Of a stretch of DNA of 33,545 bases, positions 33,472-33,545 are shown piece by piece. Position numbers and translations under genes: made by a program. The notes under the pieces are model-generated. The model had not been told where the DNA came from, did no database searches, and was given only the letters and a program-made list of their open reading frames with translations. Position 1 is the stretch's first letter, and each line of letters opens with the position of its first letter. Source of the DNA: an uncultured Colwellia sp. (GTDB lineage: Bacteria; Pseudomonadota; Gammaproteobacteria; Enterobacterales; Alteromonadaceae); contig CAJWBY010000029.1 of the NCBI GenBank assembly GCA_913020705.1, positions 1-33,545 on the forward strand, given 5' to 3'.

Positions 33472-33545
33472 TGGTCGGTGATGCAAGATTCGAACTTGCG
33501 ACCCCTTGGACCCAAACCAAGTGCGCTACCAAGCTGCGCTAATCA
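33472..33545 (-). tRNA. tRNA-Pro(UGG), 5' end cut by the window edge
   Basis: Read on the minus strand, the anticodon arm is CTTGG-TTTGGGT-CCAAG with anticodon TGG. A T-arm GTTCGAATC loop, a D-arm AGCGCAGCTTGGTAGCGC and a 3' end TCACCGACCA with encoded CCA are present. About three to four bases of the 5' acceptor strand lie outside the window. The sequence closely resembles gammaproteobacterial proM. Confidence 0.93.

Noticed and set aside
1..33545. CRISPR arrays, insertion sequences, prophage genes
   Set aside because: No regularly spaced repeats, transposase motifs or phage structural genes were seen in any translated frame.

Overview
This is a low-GC chromosomal segment of a marine-type gammaproteobacterium, most likely an Alteromonadales member near Colwellia or Thalassotalea. 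That placement is inferred from AT-rich coding, large TonB-dependent receptors, the tig-clpP-clpX-lon-hupB-ppiD gene order, and protein sequences close to but distinct from E. coli and Vibrio. I ran no database search; all family calls rest on motifs read from the translations.

Layout. (1) 1-1.3 kb is a scrambled edge: an inverted DUF6588-like fragment, an outer-membrane barrel fragment and a 5'-truncated PL7 alginate lyase are joined without intact gene boundaries. This is either a gene graveyard or an assembly chimera. (2) 1.4-4.6 kb is a GbsR/MarR regulator followed by a two-subunit bd-type quinol oxidase (CydAB/CioAB-like), with an FNR-like box and a TTTCAG palindrome upstream. (3) 4.7-6.6 kb holds a membrane-anchored FKBP isomerase and an EAL-HDOD signalling protein. 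(4) 7.0-18.2 kb is the accessory block of most interest. It holds a TonB-dependent receptor, a class I aminotransferase, an ArgR-like regulator, a second TonB-dependent receptor with an STN signalling domain, a FecR anti-sigma factor and a FecI-type ECF sigma factor, then an unrecorded 55-codon Asn-rich peptide gene and a GltS-type sodium/glutamate symporter. Three near-identical promoter-like elements (GAGGA-type -35, CTGT-type -10, identical spacing) precede the first receptor, the peptide and gltS, and a weaker fourth lies at the second receptor. I read the block as one ECF-sigma regulon for sensing and importing an unknown amino-acid- or peptide-like ligand. (5) 18.3-24.0 kb holds a radical SAM protein, a divergent crotonase/SDR pair with a FadR-like operator, a VF530 protein, a DJ-1/PfpI protein, a BMT5-like methyltransferase fused to a C2H2 zinc finger, and a small methyltransferase. 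(6) 24.1-33.1 kb is the conserved protein-quality-control cluster ppiD, hupB, lon, clpX, clpP, tig, all on the minus strand, with a sigma-32-type promoter before lon. (7) A tRNA-Pro(UGG) gene is cut by the right edge.

How it works together. The right third is housekeeping folding and proteolysis. The middle ECF block probably senses a substrate through the STN receptor, FecR and FecI, and then switches on the first receptor, the small peptide and the glutamate carrier. The aminotransferase and ArgR paralogue suggest nitrogen or amino acid metabolism is involved, but the substrate is not readable from sequence.
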